NCBI GenBank assembly: GCA_002337125.1
Contig: DDFJ01000004.1
Coordinates: 2,574,130 to 2,638,129 of the forward strand
DNA from: Chitinophagaceae bacterium UBA1931
GTDB taxonomy: Bacteria; Bacteroidota; Bacteroidia; Chitinophagales; Chitinophagaceae
DNA length: 64,000 nt
Direction of reading: 5' to 3'
Part shown: positions 23,515-34,171 of the stretch, piece after piece
Numbering within the stretch: the stretch's first letter is position 1
Layout of the letters: every line of letters starts with the position of its first letter
Translations under genes and position numbers: made by a program
The notes under the pieces: model-generated
Told to the model about the DNA's origin: nothing
Databases searched by the model: none
What the model saw: the letters and a program-made list of their open reading frames with translations, nothing else

Positions 23515-26500
23515 ATGAGATGCTTATTGATATTAGCTGCCTTTTCGTTGTTCAGTGCAGGATTTGCACAGGTTGTTCCTTCAATGAAAATATCTAACCC
23601 TCCTTTGCCTGTACGTTCTGATCGTGTGCTTGATGCACATATGGTTCTGCAGGATTGCTCGGTAAAAATTACAACCGATGGTTTTACCGCAACAACAGTA
23701 ATGGTTCTTGAATTTTACAACCCGTTTAAATATTCCGAAATGGAAGGCGTTTACCGGTTTGAATTAACCGGCGAGCAGGTAATTACCGGCTTTCAGCTGG
23801 AGCTGAATGGTAAATTCAGGGATGGTTCCATTGAAGAACGATGGAAAGCATCCAATGCATATAACAGAATTGTTGGCAAACGTGTTGATCCTTCCCTGCT
23901 AACAAAAGAATACAATAACAATTATTGTCTGCGCATTTATCCCATTGCACCATTGCAAACAAGAAGGGTAAGGATCACCATCTCTCAATTACTCAATACG
24001 AAAAATAAAATGCAGGAGTACAGGTTGCCCATGAACTGTTCAGACTCAACAAAGCATTTCAGCTTATCAGTGATATCATTAAACCAGCAACTGCTTCCAA
24101 TGTTTAAAGGGGACTTTTTAAACCTTGGAAATTTTTCTGCAGTGGAGAATGGTTTTGCTGCAACTGCTGACAAATATGGTGTTGTATTAAATAAGCTTAT
24201 CAGTTTTGTGCTGCCGTTAAACGACAGTAAAACATTTTGTACAAAGCAATCGGGCAATCAAACCTTTTTTGCGTTAAGGTATCATCCGTTAGAAGACAGT
24301 GTATATGATATTCATCCATCTTCTCTGCATGTTTTCTGGGATGTGTCATCATCGGCTCAATACCGGGATATAAAAAAGGAAATCAGCTTCCTGAAACAAT
24401 ATATTGCCTGGCATCACATTAAAAAGCTCAGCATTATTCCTTTTAGTTATTCTGTTAAAGACACAGCTGTTTTTGATCTCACCCAAAAAAAGAAATCATC
24501 CTGGGAGAGTTACCTGGAATCACAGGAATATGCAGGTGCAACAAGATTAGGCGTACTAGATTTCTCAACTGTACGTTCGGATGTTGTATTTCTTTTTTCA
24601 GATGGAAAGAACAGTTTTGGTAATAAGTTACCGGTAAAGGGTTCGAAACTTATCTATGCTGTGAATACGGCTTATAATGCCGATACGGTTTATCTCAACA
24701 ACCTTGTTGGTGCAGGTGGCCGCATTATACGGCTTAACACACTAACAATAAGCAATGCAATACAGCTTGCTTCTGTTGCTGAAAATAAATTAGCGGCTGT
24801 TGTTTCTTCAACAGGTCGTACAATTATTGAACAGCAGTTTCCAATACGGCTCGAAGATGAACTTGTTTTCAATGGAACAATGAATACAGATACCGATACA
24901 CTTACATTCATTTATGGCAACAATCAATTGATCTCTTCAACTGAAAAGATGGTGATTCGCAAAGAAAATAACTGCAGTACATCATCTATCGACAGGATGG
25001 ATATGTTATGGTATTATCCAAAAAATGAATGGAGATATTACTGGAGTGATATGATTGATTATGCATTAAAGGAACGCATCGTTACAATGTACACGGCTTA
25101 TATTGTCCTGGAACGCATCGAAGATTACATCAGGTATAATATTGATGTGCCGAAAGACCTGGAAGAAGAAAGCCTGCGGCTTGGCTATAAAAAAGTCGAT
25201 ACACGAGAATCAAGAAAACGATTAATGCTTAATTCAAAAGAAAGCATCTTAACGAACCTGTTGAATGAATACAATAAACGTATCAGTTTATGGGATAAAA
25301 ATGAAGCCCCGTTAAAATACATTCCTTATGAAAAGCCGGTTGTAAACAATAATGATAATTCCGGAATGGGTGAAGTGGGTAATACAAACAATTCCACTCC
25401 TCCTGAGCAACAACTTTCCGGGAAATTGGCAGGAATATCTATCAGCAGCACTAACCGACTTGATGAAGTGGTTGTGGTTGGTTACGGATCAATGACAAAA
25501 AGGAGTTTGACATATTCTGTTGCTTATATTAATCAAAGAGATTTGCTTGCCGGCTACAGAACGGTGGAAGATGCCATGGTTGGAAAAGTGGCAGGTATGC
25601 AGGTAACAGGTACAGGACAACCGGGGACTGCAGCAACAATTTCCATCAGGGGTGCAGCTTCGATTAATGCTTCGAACCAACCATTGTTTATAGTTAATGG
25701 TGTACCGGTTGAAGGAAATATCAATGATGTGATTAATGTCAATGATATTGAAAGTATTACTATACTCAAGGATGCTGCTGCCACTGCAATCTATGGATCA
25801 AGAGCTTCTTCCGGTGCAATTGTGATTACTTCAAAAAGAGGAAAATACAATCCTTATTACTACAATTATTCACGGCGTTATAAACTGAGTAAAATGGAAG
25901 ATGTGGAATATATGCAGCAAATAAAATCAGTACCCGCAGAGGAGAAATGGAGTAAGTACGAAGAACTGGAGATGCTTTATGCTGGTGAAAGAGGATTTTA
26001 TTTCGATATGGCACAGCATTTTTATGAAACAGGATTTAAACAAAAAGCAAAGGATATTTTAATGGAAGCAGCAGAGCAGGGTGATGGAAGTTTTTTTGCA
26101 CAGCGAACAATTGGCTTTTTCCTGGAAAGCTGGAAACAGTTTGATGCTGCTGCTGAAATTTATGCATCGCTTTTAGTGCAATTCCCTGGTCAGTTAGCCT
26201 TGCACAGGGATCTTGCATGGGCTTATTTTCAAAGCGGGAAATACCAGCAGGCAGTGGATGTGTTATACAGTGGTATTGTAAAAGATTTCGGAGCAGACGA
26301 AAAACGTTACCTGCGGGTAAAAGGCATTATGCTGAATGAAATGAATGCTATGATAGCCATTCATCGCACGCAGCTTGACTTGTCAGAAATAAATCCATCA
26401 TTACTGAAATCACTTCCCTGCGATCTGCGTATATCAGCTGAAGATAATTTCGACAGTAATATAAACATGGAAGTACAGGAACCGGACAATGCCATTTGCA

Positions 26501-26787
26501 GTTATCAACAATCGCCTACAAAGAAGGGTGGATATATTTTAAATCCAAACGATTGGTATTATTATAACGTCGGTGTAAATGAATACCAGCTTCGTCATGC
26601 TGTAAATGGAAAATATAAACTTCGTGCCAACTACTATAGCGGTGGTTATTGGGCAAACAATGTTCCGTCTGTAATGCGGGTTTGTGTGTTCAGGAATTTT
26701 GGTCAGCCCAATCAATCCATTGAAGTGGAAAATATTATGATGGATAACCAGTATGGCGAAGTAGAAATTAAAGAAGTAAAATGGTAA
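23515..26787 (+). CDS. Secreted VIT / vWA-like / TonB-plug / TPR fusion protein
   Basis: 1090 aa from ATG 23515 (signal peptide MRCLLILAAFSLFSAGFAQ); the open frame begins earlier but lacks a better start. Residues about 20-150 are a VIT domain (YNRIVGKRVDPSLLTKEY), about 255-400 resemble a vWA fold (HVFWDVSSSAQY), about 640-780 are a SusC-type TonB plug domain (DEVVVVGYGSM, SIRGAASINASNQPLFIVNG, ILKDAAATAIYGSRASSGAI), and about 830-960 are TPR-like repeats. The plug is not followed by a beta barrel, so it cannot be a normal receptor. Probably periplasmic or surface; role unknown. Confidence 0.8.
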   Translation: MRCLLILAAFSLFSAGFAQVVPSMKISNPPLPVRSDRVLDAHMVLQDCSVKITTDGFTATTVMVLEFYNPFKYSEMEGVYRFELTGEQVITGFQLELNGKFRDGSIEERWKASNAYNRIVGKRVDPSLLTKEYNNNYCLRIYPIAPLQTRRVRITISQLLNTKNKMQEYRLPMNCSDSTKHFSLSVISLNQQLLPMFKGDFLNLGNFSAVENGFAATADKYGVVLNKLISFVLPLNDSKTFCTKQSGNQTFFALRYHPLEDSVYDIHPSSLHVFWDVSSSAQYRDIKKEISFLKQYIAWHHIKKLSIIPFSYSVKDTAVFDLTQKKKSSWESYLESQEYAGATRLGVLDFSTVRSDVVFLFSDGKNSFGNKLPVKGSKLIYAVNTAYNADTVYLNNLVGAGGRIIRLNTLTISNAIQLASVAENKLAAVVSSTGRTIIEQQFPIRLEDELVFNGTMNTDTDTLTFIYGNNQLISSTEKMVIRKENNCSTSSIDRMDMLWYYPKNEWRYYWSDMIDYALKERIVTMYTAYIVLERIEDYIRYNIDVPKDLEEESLRLGYKKVDTRESRKRLMLNSKESILTNLLNEYNKRISLWDKNEAPLKYIPYEKPVVNNNDNSGMGEVGNTNNSTPPEQQLSGKLAGISISSTNRLDEVVVVGYGSMTKRSLTYSVAYINQRDLLAGYRTVEDAMVGKVAGMQVTGTGQPGTAATISIRGAASINASNQPLFIVNGVPVEGNINDVINVNDIESITILKDAAATAIYGSRASSGAIVITSKRGKYNPYYYNYSRRYKLSKMEDVEYMQQIKSVPAEEKWSKYEELEMLYAGERGFYFDMAQHFYETGFKQKAKDILMEAAEQGDGSFFAQRTIGFFLESWKQFDAAAEIYASLLVQFPGQLALHRDLAWAYFQSGKYQQAVDVLYSGIVKDFGADEKRYLRVKGIMLNEMNAMIAIHRTQLDLSEINPSLLKSLPCDLRISAEDNFDSNINMEVQEPDNAICSYQQSPTKKGGYILNPNDWYYYNVGVNEYQLRHAVNGKYKLRANYYSGGYWANNVPSVMRVCVFRNFGQPNQSIEVENIMMDNQYGEVEIKEVKW

Positions 26788-26833
26788 ACGTTAAAGCTGT
26801 TGTATTAACCATTATCTTTAATGCAACAGCTTT

Positions 26834-28243
26834 ATGCAGCAATTACAGCGAACACTTTCTCTTTCTTCAGTTATAGCCATTGTTATTGGCGGGGTTATCG
26901 GTTCCGGTATTTTTATGAAACCGGCAGTAATGGCTTTGCAGCTTGGTTCGCCATTACTGTTAATTGTTGTGTGGATTGTTGCTGGTATCATCACCTTGTT
27001 TGGTGCATTAACCAATGCGGAAGCAGCAGCCATGTTTCCTGAAACCGGCGGACAATATGTGTTCTTCCAGAAAATGTATGGCGATGCATTTGCTTTTTTA
27101 TATGGCTGGGCTGCGTTTGCTGTGTTTAATACAGCCGGTAATGCATCCATTGCTTATGTATGCAGCCAGTATGCCGATTACTTTCTGCATTTACCTGCTT
27201 TTTCCAAAACAGTTGAGCAAAGTATTCACCTGCACATTCCTTTCATTGGTGATATTTACCCGCTTCAGCAAATAGGTATTAAACTGCTCACCGTTGCATT
27301 GATTGTGCTGTTTACATTCATCAGTTACAGGAGTATGCAGATGGGTGCAGGTGTACAACGTTTGCTCACAGCATTAAAACTCGCAGCTATTTTTTTATTA
27401 ATCGCCGGCATCTTTTTTTCTGGAAACGGTCACAGTGAAAATTTGTTTACACGTTTGCAGGGAGCACCACAGGGCGTTTCACTCATCACTGCATTTATGG
27501 CTGCAACAGCAGGTGCGTTCTGGGCATATGATGGCTGGAATAACATCACCTTTATTGCAGGTGAAATCAAACATCCGCAAAAAGATATTCCGAAAAGTTT
27601 ACTTGTGGGTTTAAGTATCTGCATTTTCACTTACGTACTGGTGAACCTTGCGTTTATTTATGTATTGCCGGTAGATAAAATGGCTTCCTCATCTTTTATT
27701 GCTGCTGATGCTGCTACTGTTGCGTGGGGTACAGCAGGTGGAGCTGTCATTGTACTGATGGTGGTACTTTCAACAGTAGGCGCCACCAATGCCAATGTAC
27801 TTTCCACTTCAAGAGTTACGTATGCAATGGGCACAGAAAATAAATGGTTTGCTTTTGCAGCAAAAGTGCATCCACGTTTTCAAACACCGGGCAATGCTTT
27901 ACTGCTGAATGCTGTGTGGACAGTATTACTCATCTTCAGCGGCTCGTTTGATACGTTAACTGATATGCTCATTTTTGTAAGCTGGCTGTTTTATGGCATG
28001 AGTGCATTTGGCATTTTTATTTTACGGGCTAAAATGAAACATACTGAACGTCCGTACAAAGTTTGGGGTTACCCGGTAGTACCTGCAGTATTTGTTTTGT
28101 TTACGCTTGTGTTCCTGGTTAGTACAGTTTATACTGATATTGAAAACTACCGGCATGGTTCTGCACCAATCATCAACTCATTGTTTGGATTACTGATTAC
28201 AGCTGCCGGCATACCGGTGTATTATTTCTCCCGCAGAAAATGA
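26834..28243 (+). CDS. APC-family amino acid permease
   Basis: 469 aa, 12 predicted membrane helices. First helix carries the APC signature VIAIVIGGVIGSGIFMKPAV; the second AALTNAEAAAMFPETGGQYVFFQKMYG-type region is present as GALTNAEAAAMFPETGG. It imports or exchanges amino acids at the inner membrane; specificity cannot be deduced. Another ATG 13 bp upstream is out of frame; ATG 26834 is chosen. Confidence 0.9.
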   Translation: MQQLQRTLSLSSVIAIVIGGVIGSGIFMKPAVMALQLGSPLLLIVVWIVAGIITLFGALTNAEAAAMFPETGGQYVFFQKMYGDAFAFLYGWAAFAVFNTAGNASIAYVCSQYADYFLHLPAFSKTVEQSIHLHIPFIGDIYPLQQIGIKLLTVALIVLFTFISYRSMQMGAGVQRLLTALKLAAIFLLIAGIFFSGNGHSENLFTRLQGAPQGVSLITAFMAATAGAFWAYDGWNNITFIAGEIKHPQKDIPKSLLVGLSICIFTYVLVNLAFIYVLPVDKMASSSFIAADAATVAWGTAGGAVIVLMVVLSTVGATNANVLSTSRVTYAMGTENKWFAFAAKVHPRFQTPGNALLLNAVWTVLLIFSGSFDTLTDMLIFVSWLFYGMSAFGIFILRAKMKHTERPYKVWGYPVVPAVFVLFTLVFLVSTVYTDIENYRHGSAPIINSLFGLLITAAGIPVYYFSRRK

Positions 28244-28338
28244 TTTTTTTGATGAATGGTTGGATGAACCTGTTTATTCAACGAAAGTTCATACTGATTA
28301 CAATCAAACCTTCCTACCTTCATTTCTTAATTTGTTAT

Positions 28339-30771
28339 ATGAAGAAATTTATATCTCTGTTACTTGCATCTACAGGTATTTTTATCATCCATGCACAAAC
28401 AGTTCAGCAGATTGAAGCAAACCGTATTATGCTTCCCAATGGCTGGGCTATCACAAAAATCGGCAGCTCTTTACAACTCGGCGATCTTCCGCTGAACATT
28501 GCCGTAAGTAAATCGGGTAAACTGATGGCGGTAACCAATAACGGCCAGAGTGTACAGAGCATTCAGCTCATTGATCCTGCTAACGGTCAGGCACTCGATG
28601 AAGTAACCATTCCAAAAAGCTGGTATGGTTTAAAGTTCAGCAACGATGAAAAATCATTGTATGCATCAGGCGGTAATGATAATATCATCTGGAAATACAG
28701 CATCCTCAACCAGAAATTAAAACTCAGCGACAGTATTGTACTGGGTAAAAAATGGCCCAATAAAATTTCTCCTGCAGGAATTGAACTCAATGAAGACAAA
28801 CAAACCATGTATGTGGTAACCAAGGAAAACAATTCACTTTATATTGTTGACCTCATCACTAAATCAGTAAGAAAACAAATTCAGTTAAATGGTGAAGCGT
28901 TTACCTGTCTGCTTTCACCCGATAAAAAAGAACTTTATATTTCCTGCTGGGGTTGTGATGAATTAGTTGTGCTGAATACTGCTACTGACCAGTTAACAAC
29001 TTCTGTTAAAGTAGGTGATAATCCTAACGATATCTGTCTTTCAAAAAACGGCAACTACCTGTTTGTTGCCAATGCCAATGATAATTCAGTATCTGTGATC
29101 AACCGTAAAGAACGTAAAGTAATTGAAGTACTGAATGCAGCATTATATCCTAATGCACCAAGCGGTTCCACCACTAATGGATTAGCTTTAAGTGCCGACG
29201 GCAAACGACTCTACATTGCCAATGCCGATAATAACTGTTTGGCAGTATTTGATGTAACAACTCCGGGCAACAGTAAACCAATGGGCTTTATTCCAACAGG
29301 CTGGTATCCCACCAATGTAAAAGTGGTTGGTAAAAAAGTATTTGTTGCAAACGGGAAAGGTTTTCATTCAATGGCGAATCCTTACGGACCTAACCCTGTT
29401 GCACGCAAACAGAAAGTTACTTTCCAGAAAGGCGATACCACAAGACCAAAGAATGTACAATACATTGCCGGGTTGTTTAAAGGAACACTCAGCATCATTG
29501 CTGAACCAACTCCCAAACAACTGAGTGTGTATTCCCAGGTGGTTTATAAAAACACACCTTATACCAAAGAGAAAGAAACGAATGTAAAAGGTGAGCCCGG
29601 AAATCCTATACCAATGAAACTTGGCGATAAAAGTCCCATCAAGTATGTGTTTTATATCATCAAAGAAAACAGAACGTACGACCAGGTACTGGGTGATGTA
29701 GCTGCAGGTAATGGTGATACAAGTCTTGTTTTATTTGGTAAACATGTAACACCCAACCAGCATAAAATCGTCAGTGATTTTGTATTGATGGATAACTTTT
29801 ATGTGGATGCAGAAGTAAGTGCTGATGGTCATAACTGGAGCATGGGTGGTTATGCAACTGATTATCTTGAAAAAAACTGGCCTACTTCTTACGGTGGTCG
29901 TGGTGGAGAATATGATGCTGAAGGAACAAGAGAAATCGCCAATAACAAAAATGGTTTTATCTGGGATTTCTGCAAGCGTGCAGGTGTGAGTTTCCGTACC
30001 TATGGTGAATTTGCAGATGATTATAAACCGAATATTCCTGTATTAAAAAATAATTTCTGTCCTTATTATACCAGCTGGGATCAGAAAGTAAGAGATACCA
30101 CAAGAGTCAATCAGTGGATCAGGGATTTTGATTCAATGGTGGTGATCAATAAAGTACCGCAGTTAAGTACACTGCGTATTATCAATGATCATACAGAAGG
30201 TTTAGCAAAAGGCCGGCCAACTCCTTATGCACATGTGGCAGATAATGATTGGGCTGTTGGTTTGTTCCTTGAGCATTTAAGCAAGAGCCCCATCTGGAAA
30301 GAAAGCGTTGTATTTATCCTGGAAGATGATGCACAGAACGGAGCTGATCATGTGGATGCACATCGCAGTCCTGTATATGTAGCAGGTCCGTATGTGAAAC
30401 GCAATTTTGTTGATCATAGCATGTATTCAACAGCATCTGTATTACATACCATTGAACTGATACTTGGATTACCACCCATGTCGCAATACGATGCAGCAGC
30501 AACGCCTTTATGGAATTGTTTTACTGCCACTCCTGATTTAACACCGTTCCAGTCAGTAGCTTCAAACGTTGATTTAAAAGAAGTGAATACAGCAATGAAT
30601 GAATGGCAGCGCAGATCGGATGCATTTAATCTCACCAAAGAAGATGCTGTGCCCGATCTTGAATTTAATATTGTGTTGTGGCATGCATTAAAAGGAAATG
30701 ATATTCCGTTCCCCGGTCCACGCAGGGCCGCATTTGTAAAACAGGTGAAGGAAGAAGAGGATGATGATTAA
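28339..30771 (+). CDS. YncE-type beta-propeller fused to phosphoesterase (alkaline phosphatase superfamily)
   Basis: 810 aa from ATG 28339, which begins a good signal peptide (MKKFISLLLASTGIFIIHAQ); the frame is open 99 bp further up without one. Residues about 40-390 form a YVTN/YncE seven-bladed propeller (repeated LFVANANDNSVSVI-type strands). Residues about 440-780 are a PF04185-like phosphoesterase domain (YIIKENRTYDQVLGD, DFVLMDNFYVDAEVSADGH, FILEDDAQNGADHVDAHRS). Secreted; the substrate is unknown. A strong terminator follows. Confidence 0.9.
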   Translation: MKKFISLLLASTGIFIIHAQTVQQIEANRIMLPNGWAITKIGSSLQLGDLPLNIAVSKSGKLMAVTNNGQSVQSIQLIDPANGQALDEVTIPKSWYGLKFSNDEKSLYASGGNDNIIWKYSILNQKLKLSDSIVLGKKWPNKISPAGIELNEDKQTMYVVTKENNSLYIVDLITKSVRKQIQLNGEAFTCLLSPDKKELYISCWGCDELVVLNTATDQLTTSVKVGDNPNDICLSKNGNYLFVANANDNSVSVINRKERKVIEVLNAALYPNAPSGSTTNGLALSADGKRLYIANADNNCLAVFDVTTPGNSKPMGFIPTGWYPTNVKVVGKKVFVANGKGFHSMANPYGPNPVARKQKVTFQKGDTTRPKNVQYIAGLFKGTLSIIAEPTPKQLSVYSQVVYKNTPYTKEKETNVKGEPGNPIPMKLGDKSPIKYVFYIIKENRTYDQVLGDVAAGNGDTSLVLFGKHVTPNQHKIVSDFVLMDNFYVDAEVSADGHNWSMGGYATDYLEKNWPTSYGGRGGEYDAEGTREIANNKNGFIWDFCKRAGVSFRTYGEFADDYKPNIPVLKNNFCPYYTSWDQKVRDTTRVNQWIRDFDSMVVINKVPQLSTLRIINDHTEGLAKGRPTPYAHVADNDWAVGLFLEHLSKSPIWKESVVFILEDDAQNGADHVDAHRSPVYVAGPYVKRNFVDHSMYSTASVLHTIELILGLPPMSQYDAAATPLWNCFTATPDLTPFQSVASNVDLKEVNTAMNEWQRRSDAFNLTKEDAVPDLEFNIVLWHALKGNDIPFPGPRRAAFVKQVKEEEDDD

Positions 30772-30797
30772 AAGAAAACTGTAATAATAATTTTTAT

Positions 30798-30830
30798 AAA
30801 GTGCGCTGATCAGTCAGCGCACTTTTTTTT
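30798..30830 (+). terminator. Rho-independent terminator
   Basis: 12-bp stem AAAGTGCGCTGA / TCAGCGCACTTT, loop TCAG, long T run. Confidence 0.9.
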
Positions 30831-30853
30831 GCATTCATCAGCAACAGCAACCG

Positions 30854-30879
30854 CCGTCAGGGCTGTGAGCCGCTGACGG
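30854..30879. other. Intergenic hairpin
   Basis: CCGTCAG / CTGACGG with inner GGCT/AGCC around GTG and one bulged G. It lies between a terminator and the promoter region of the M1 peptidase; purpose unknown. Confidence 0.4.
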
Positions 30880-30959
30880 GGTGTTTAACAACCCTTTGTA
30901 CAAAAAATCTTTCTCATATTGGGAAACCTTCGTTTCTTTAAGCACTTTATTTAAACAAC

Positions 30960-32900
30960 ATGAAGAAATCAATCGTTCTTTTTTTAAGCATTTGCTTGTC
31001 GATTCTCACATTCGCACAAAGCAAGTTTGATCACAGGGAAGCATTTCATCCCTTTTTCTATCCTTATCCCGGCAGTGATGTTCGGAGTGCAAGCGGTCAG
31101 CCCGGCCCTAAATACTGGCAGAATAAAGCAGATTATTCTATCCAGGCAAGTATTAACCCGGACGATCATTCGGTAAAAGGAACTGTTACATTAAAGTACA
31201 GTAACAACAGTGGTGATGAACTGCGGTTTATGTGGCTGCAGCTGGATCAGAATATTTACCGTAACGATTCACGTGCCACTGCCACTACCACTACTCAAGG
31301 TGGACGTTGGGCAAACGGACAGTTTACTGATGGTGATGTGATTAAATCTGTAAAAGTGGAAGTTGGCGGTAAACTGGTTGAAGCAACATATACTGTAACC
31401 GATACACGTATGCAGGTATGGTTGCCCGAAGTACTGAAAGGAAACGGATCAGCCAAGCTGGTGATTGAATATGGCTTTACGATTCCTGAATATGGAACAG
31501 ACCGTATGGGTCGTTTAAAACAAAAAGATGGTTGGGTATATGAAGTGGCACAATGGTTTCCACGTGTATGTGTGTATGATGATATTCTTGGATGGAACAC
31601 CAACCCTTACCTCGGCGCAGGTGAATTTTATTTAGAATATGGTGATATTGATTATGCCATTACTGCTCCATCAAAACTGATTGTTGTAGGCAGTGGTGAA
31701 TTAACCAATCCTGAAGAATGTTATACTGCTGAACAAATGAAACGCTGGAATGAAGCAAAGAACAGCGATAAAACAGTCATTATCCGCAGTGCTGATGAAG
31801 TGAATGATGCGAAGTCAAGACCATCAGCAGCAAACATCACCTGGAAATTCAAATGTCACAACACAAGAGATGTTGCATGGGCTGCAAGTACTGCATTCAT
31901 TATTGATGCAGCAAAAATCAATTTACCCAGCGGAAAAAAATCATTAGCCATCAGCGCTTATGCAAAAGAAAGTGCAGATAAAAAAGATGGTAATGATTGG
32001 CGCCGCTCAACAGAATTCACCAAAGCATGTATTGAGTTTTACAGCAATTACCTGTTTGAATTCCCTTATCCTAATGCCACCAACGTTGGCGGTATTGTAG
32101 GTGGAATGGAATATCCCGGTATTGTATTCTGCAGTGCACATTCAACAGGTGCCGGATTATGGGGAGTTACCGATCATGAATTTGGTCACACATGGTTCCC
32201 GATGATTGTTGGAAGCAATGAACGCAAATATGCATGGATGGATGAAGGCTTTAATACATTCATCAACATTTTATCAGGTGATGCATTTCAGAATGGCGAA
32301 TATGCTGAACGTCCAAGTATAAGCGGAATGGCAGGATATGTTTTTTATGATAAAATGGATGGATTACTCAATACCCCCGAAGTAATTCAGCAGGCAAACC
32401 TTGGTGTGGCAGCTTATTACAAACCGGGAATGATGTTGTATTTGCTCAGAACAGAAGTGTTGGGCAAAGAACGTTTTGATGCTGCGTTTAAAGAATATGT
32501 AAGAAGATGGGCATTCAAACATCCAACACCCTGGGATTTCTTCCATACCATTGAAAATGTTGCAGGAGAAGACCTGAGCTGGTTCTGGAGAAGCTGGGTA
32601 TTGAATACATGGAAATTTGATGTATCAGTAAAAGATGTGGCTGTTATCCGTAACAATGTAAAGAACGGAACAAACATTACACTTCAATTGCTGGAAAAAA
32701 TGCCGATGCCTGTTACTGTAAAAATAACCGATGCTGATGGCGAAACACAAACTATCAAGCTTCCTGTTGAAGTTTGGCAGCGTGGTGATACATGGACTTT
32801 CCCTGTTCAGACAAAAGCAGAAGTGAAAGAAGTGGTGGTTGATCCGGGTAAGTCATTGCCCGATATCAACTATGCAAATAATACCTGGAAGAAAGGGTAA
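30960..32900 (+). CDS. Secreted M1-family zinc aminopeptidase
   Basis: 646 aa with signal peptide ending in FAQ. The zinc site is HEFGH followed 18 residues later by the third ligand in DEGFNTF; the substrate-side motif is GGMEYPGI in place of GAMEN. N-terminal beta-sandwich domain about residues 40-270, catalytic domain 300-540, C-terminal beta domain. It trims peptides outside the cytoplasm. Monocistronic, closed by a terminator shared with the convergent gene. Confidence 0.92.
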   Translation: MKKSIVLFLSICLSILTFAQSKFDHREAFHPFFYPYPGSDVRSASGQPGPKYWQNKADYSIQASINPDDHSVKGTVTLKYSNNSGDELRFMWLQLDQNIYRNDSRATATTTTQGGRWANGQFTDGDVIKSVKVEVGGKLVEATYTVTDTRMQVWLPEVLKGNGSAKLVIEYGFTIPEYGTDRMGRLKQKDGWVYEVAQWFPRVCVYDDILGWNTNPYLGAGEFYLEYGDIDYAITAPSKLIVVGSGELTNPEECYTAEQMKRWNEAKNSDKTVIIRSADEVNDAKSRPSAANITWKFKCHNTRDVAWAASTAFIIDAAKINLPSGKKSLAISAYAKESADKKDGNDWRRSTEFTKACIEFYSNYLFEFPYPNATNVGGIVGGMEYPGIVFCSAHSTGAGLWGVTDHEFGHTWFPMIVGSNERKYAWMDEGFNTFINILSGDAFQNGEYAERPSISGMAGYVFYDKMDGLLNTPEVIQQANLGVAAYYKPGMMLYLLRTEVLGKERFDAAFKEYVRRWAFKHPTPWDFFHTIENVAGEDLSWFWRSWVLNTWKFDVSVKDVAVIRNNVKNGTNITLQLLEKMPMPVTVKITDADGETQTIKLPVEVWQRGDTWTFPVQTKAEVKEVVVDPGKSLPDINYANNTWKKG

Positions 32901-32924
32901 GAGAATAAAGAAGTTAGTATAGAG

Positions 32925-32961
32925 AAGTGGTGTTGAATAATTTTCAACACCACTTTTTTTT
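32925..32961. terminator. Bidirectional terminator
   Basis: Perfect 13-bp stem AAGTGGTGTTGAA / TTCAACACCACTT with loop TAATT and T run, between convergent genes. Confidence 0.9.
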
Positions 32962-32974
32962 ATTTCTGCATTTA

Positions 32975-34069
32975 CTACTCAGCCGTTAATAAATCATGCA
33001 CCTTCATTTCTTCCAGAACAATACGTGTTGAACTGCCATTATCTGTTTCCCATTTTATTAAACGGATCATGCCATCTGCAATTTCAATCCCGGTAATATC
33101 GCCATCGGTAAAACAGCAACATCCTGAATTAAAATAGAAAGGTTTATTGTGCATATAATTGGCCTGCACATAATCGTACTCATGCTGCCTGAATTCAATT
33201 TCTTTTTTAATGGCAGCAAGTGCAGTTGTATTGTTTTCTTTTTCAGCAAGGATCTGCTGCTTGTATAATTTTTCAAGATGGGTGAGTGATGCAAATACCG
33301 GTTGATGTGTATGCCCGGTGATGAGTACAGGATTTTGTGGCTGCATACTCCACGCATACATAAACACATTGTGTTTGGTTTTCATTTCCTTATTGTAAGC
33401 CGGCGTATTGGGATTGATGTTGAGATAACTCTGTAATGGTGCCCATACTGCAGAAATAAACCATTCAGAAAATGGATTGCTGTCGCTCTGTCCATCACCC
33501 TGGTGACCGTGTGTTAAAAAGAAATTGGTTTCTTTCCCGTTATAGTTTGTTTGCAATACAACTGCTTCATACACTTTCACAGCTTCGCCATACATATTCA
33601 TTAAATGAAGTTTGGCAAACGGATCATTGTTCCAGAATAAATCATGATTGCCGAATACTTTGGTAAAACGTTTTGCTTCCACAAATTTCCGTTCGGCTTC
33701 AATGGTTGTTTTATTCTTTGCGATTACAGGCCAGATGGTATTTTCCCAAAGCTCTTCATTATCGCCCAATGCAATCAAATGAAAATCCTGGTTGTAGTAA
33801 TAATCAAGAGCCGAGAGGTAATTTGGTTCAGCAGTCATAAAATCATCACTGCCGTTTTTTGTTCCTTTATGCTGGTCGCTGAAGATGATGATTTTATCTG
33901 TTGCAACATCCATGTTGATAATCTTTCCTTTTTTGCCCGGATGCGCAAGAGAATGATTGTATAAATCTGTAAGTGCTTTATGAACACGGTTCATATCCGG
34001 TTTACTTTCAAACCGGTGAACAAGCCATAAAACAGGTTTCGTTAATATCCTTTGCAAAAAACGACGCAT
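32975..34069 (-). CDS. Calcineurin-like metallophosphoesterase
   Basis: 364 aa. All five metallophosphoesterase motifs are present: FSDQH (D-x-H), LGDNEELWEN, FGNHDLFW, LTHGHQGDG and TGHTHQPVF. The family hydrolyses phosphoesters with two metals; the substrate is unknown. ATG at 34069 starts a basic N-terminus (MRRFLQRILTK). Stands alone, downstream of the TonB receptor on the same strand. Confidence 0.88.
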   Translation of the reverse strand: MRRFLQRILTKPVLWLVHRFESKPDMNRVHKALTDLYNHSLAHPGKKGKIINMDVATDKIIIFSDQHKGTKNGSDDFMTAEPNYLSALDYYYNQDFHLIALGDNEELWENTIWPVIAKNKTTIEAERKFVEAKRFTKVFGNHDLFWNNDPFAKLHLMNMYGEAVKVYEAVVLQTNYNGKETNFFLTHGHQGDGQSDSNPFSEWFISAVWAPLQSYLNINPNTPAYNKEMKTKHNVFMYAWSMQPQNPVLITGHTHQPVFASLTHLEKLYKQQILAEKENNTTALAAIKKEIEFRQHEYDYVQANYMHNKPFYFNSGCCCFTDGDITGIEIADGMIRLIKWETDNGSSTRIVLEEMKVHDLLTAE

Positions 34070-34121
34070 GGATAAAATTACTTATTCAAAAAGAGAATGA
34101 ACTGCCTGATTTGTTTTGTAT

Positions 34122-34150
34122 AAAAAAAGCCGGTGTACTTCACCGGCTTT
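34122..34150 (-). terminator. Terminator of the TonB receptor gene
   Basis: Read on the minus strand: AAAGCCGGTG, loop AAGTA, CACCGGCTTT, then T run; 22 bp beyond the receptor stop. Confidence 0.85.
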
Positions 34151-34171
34151 ACAGAATATGTATAGTTGATT

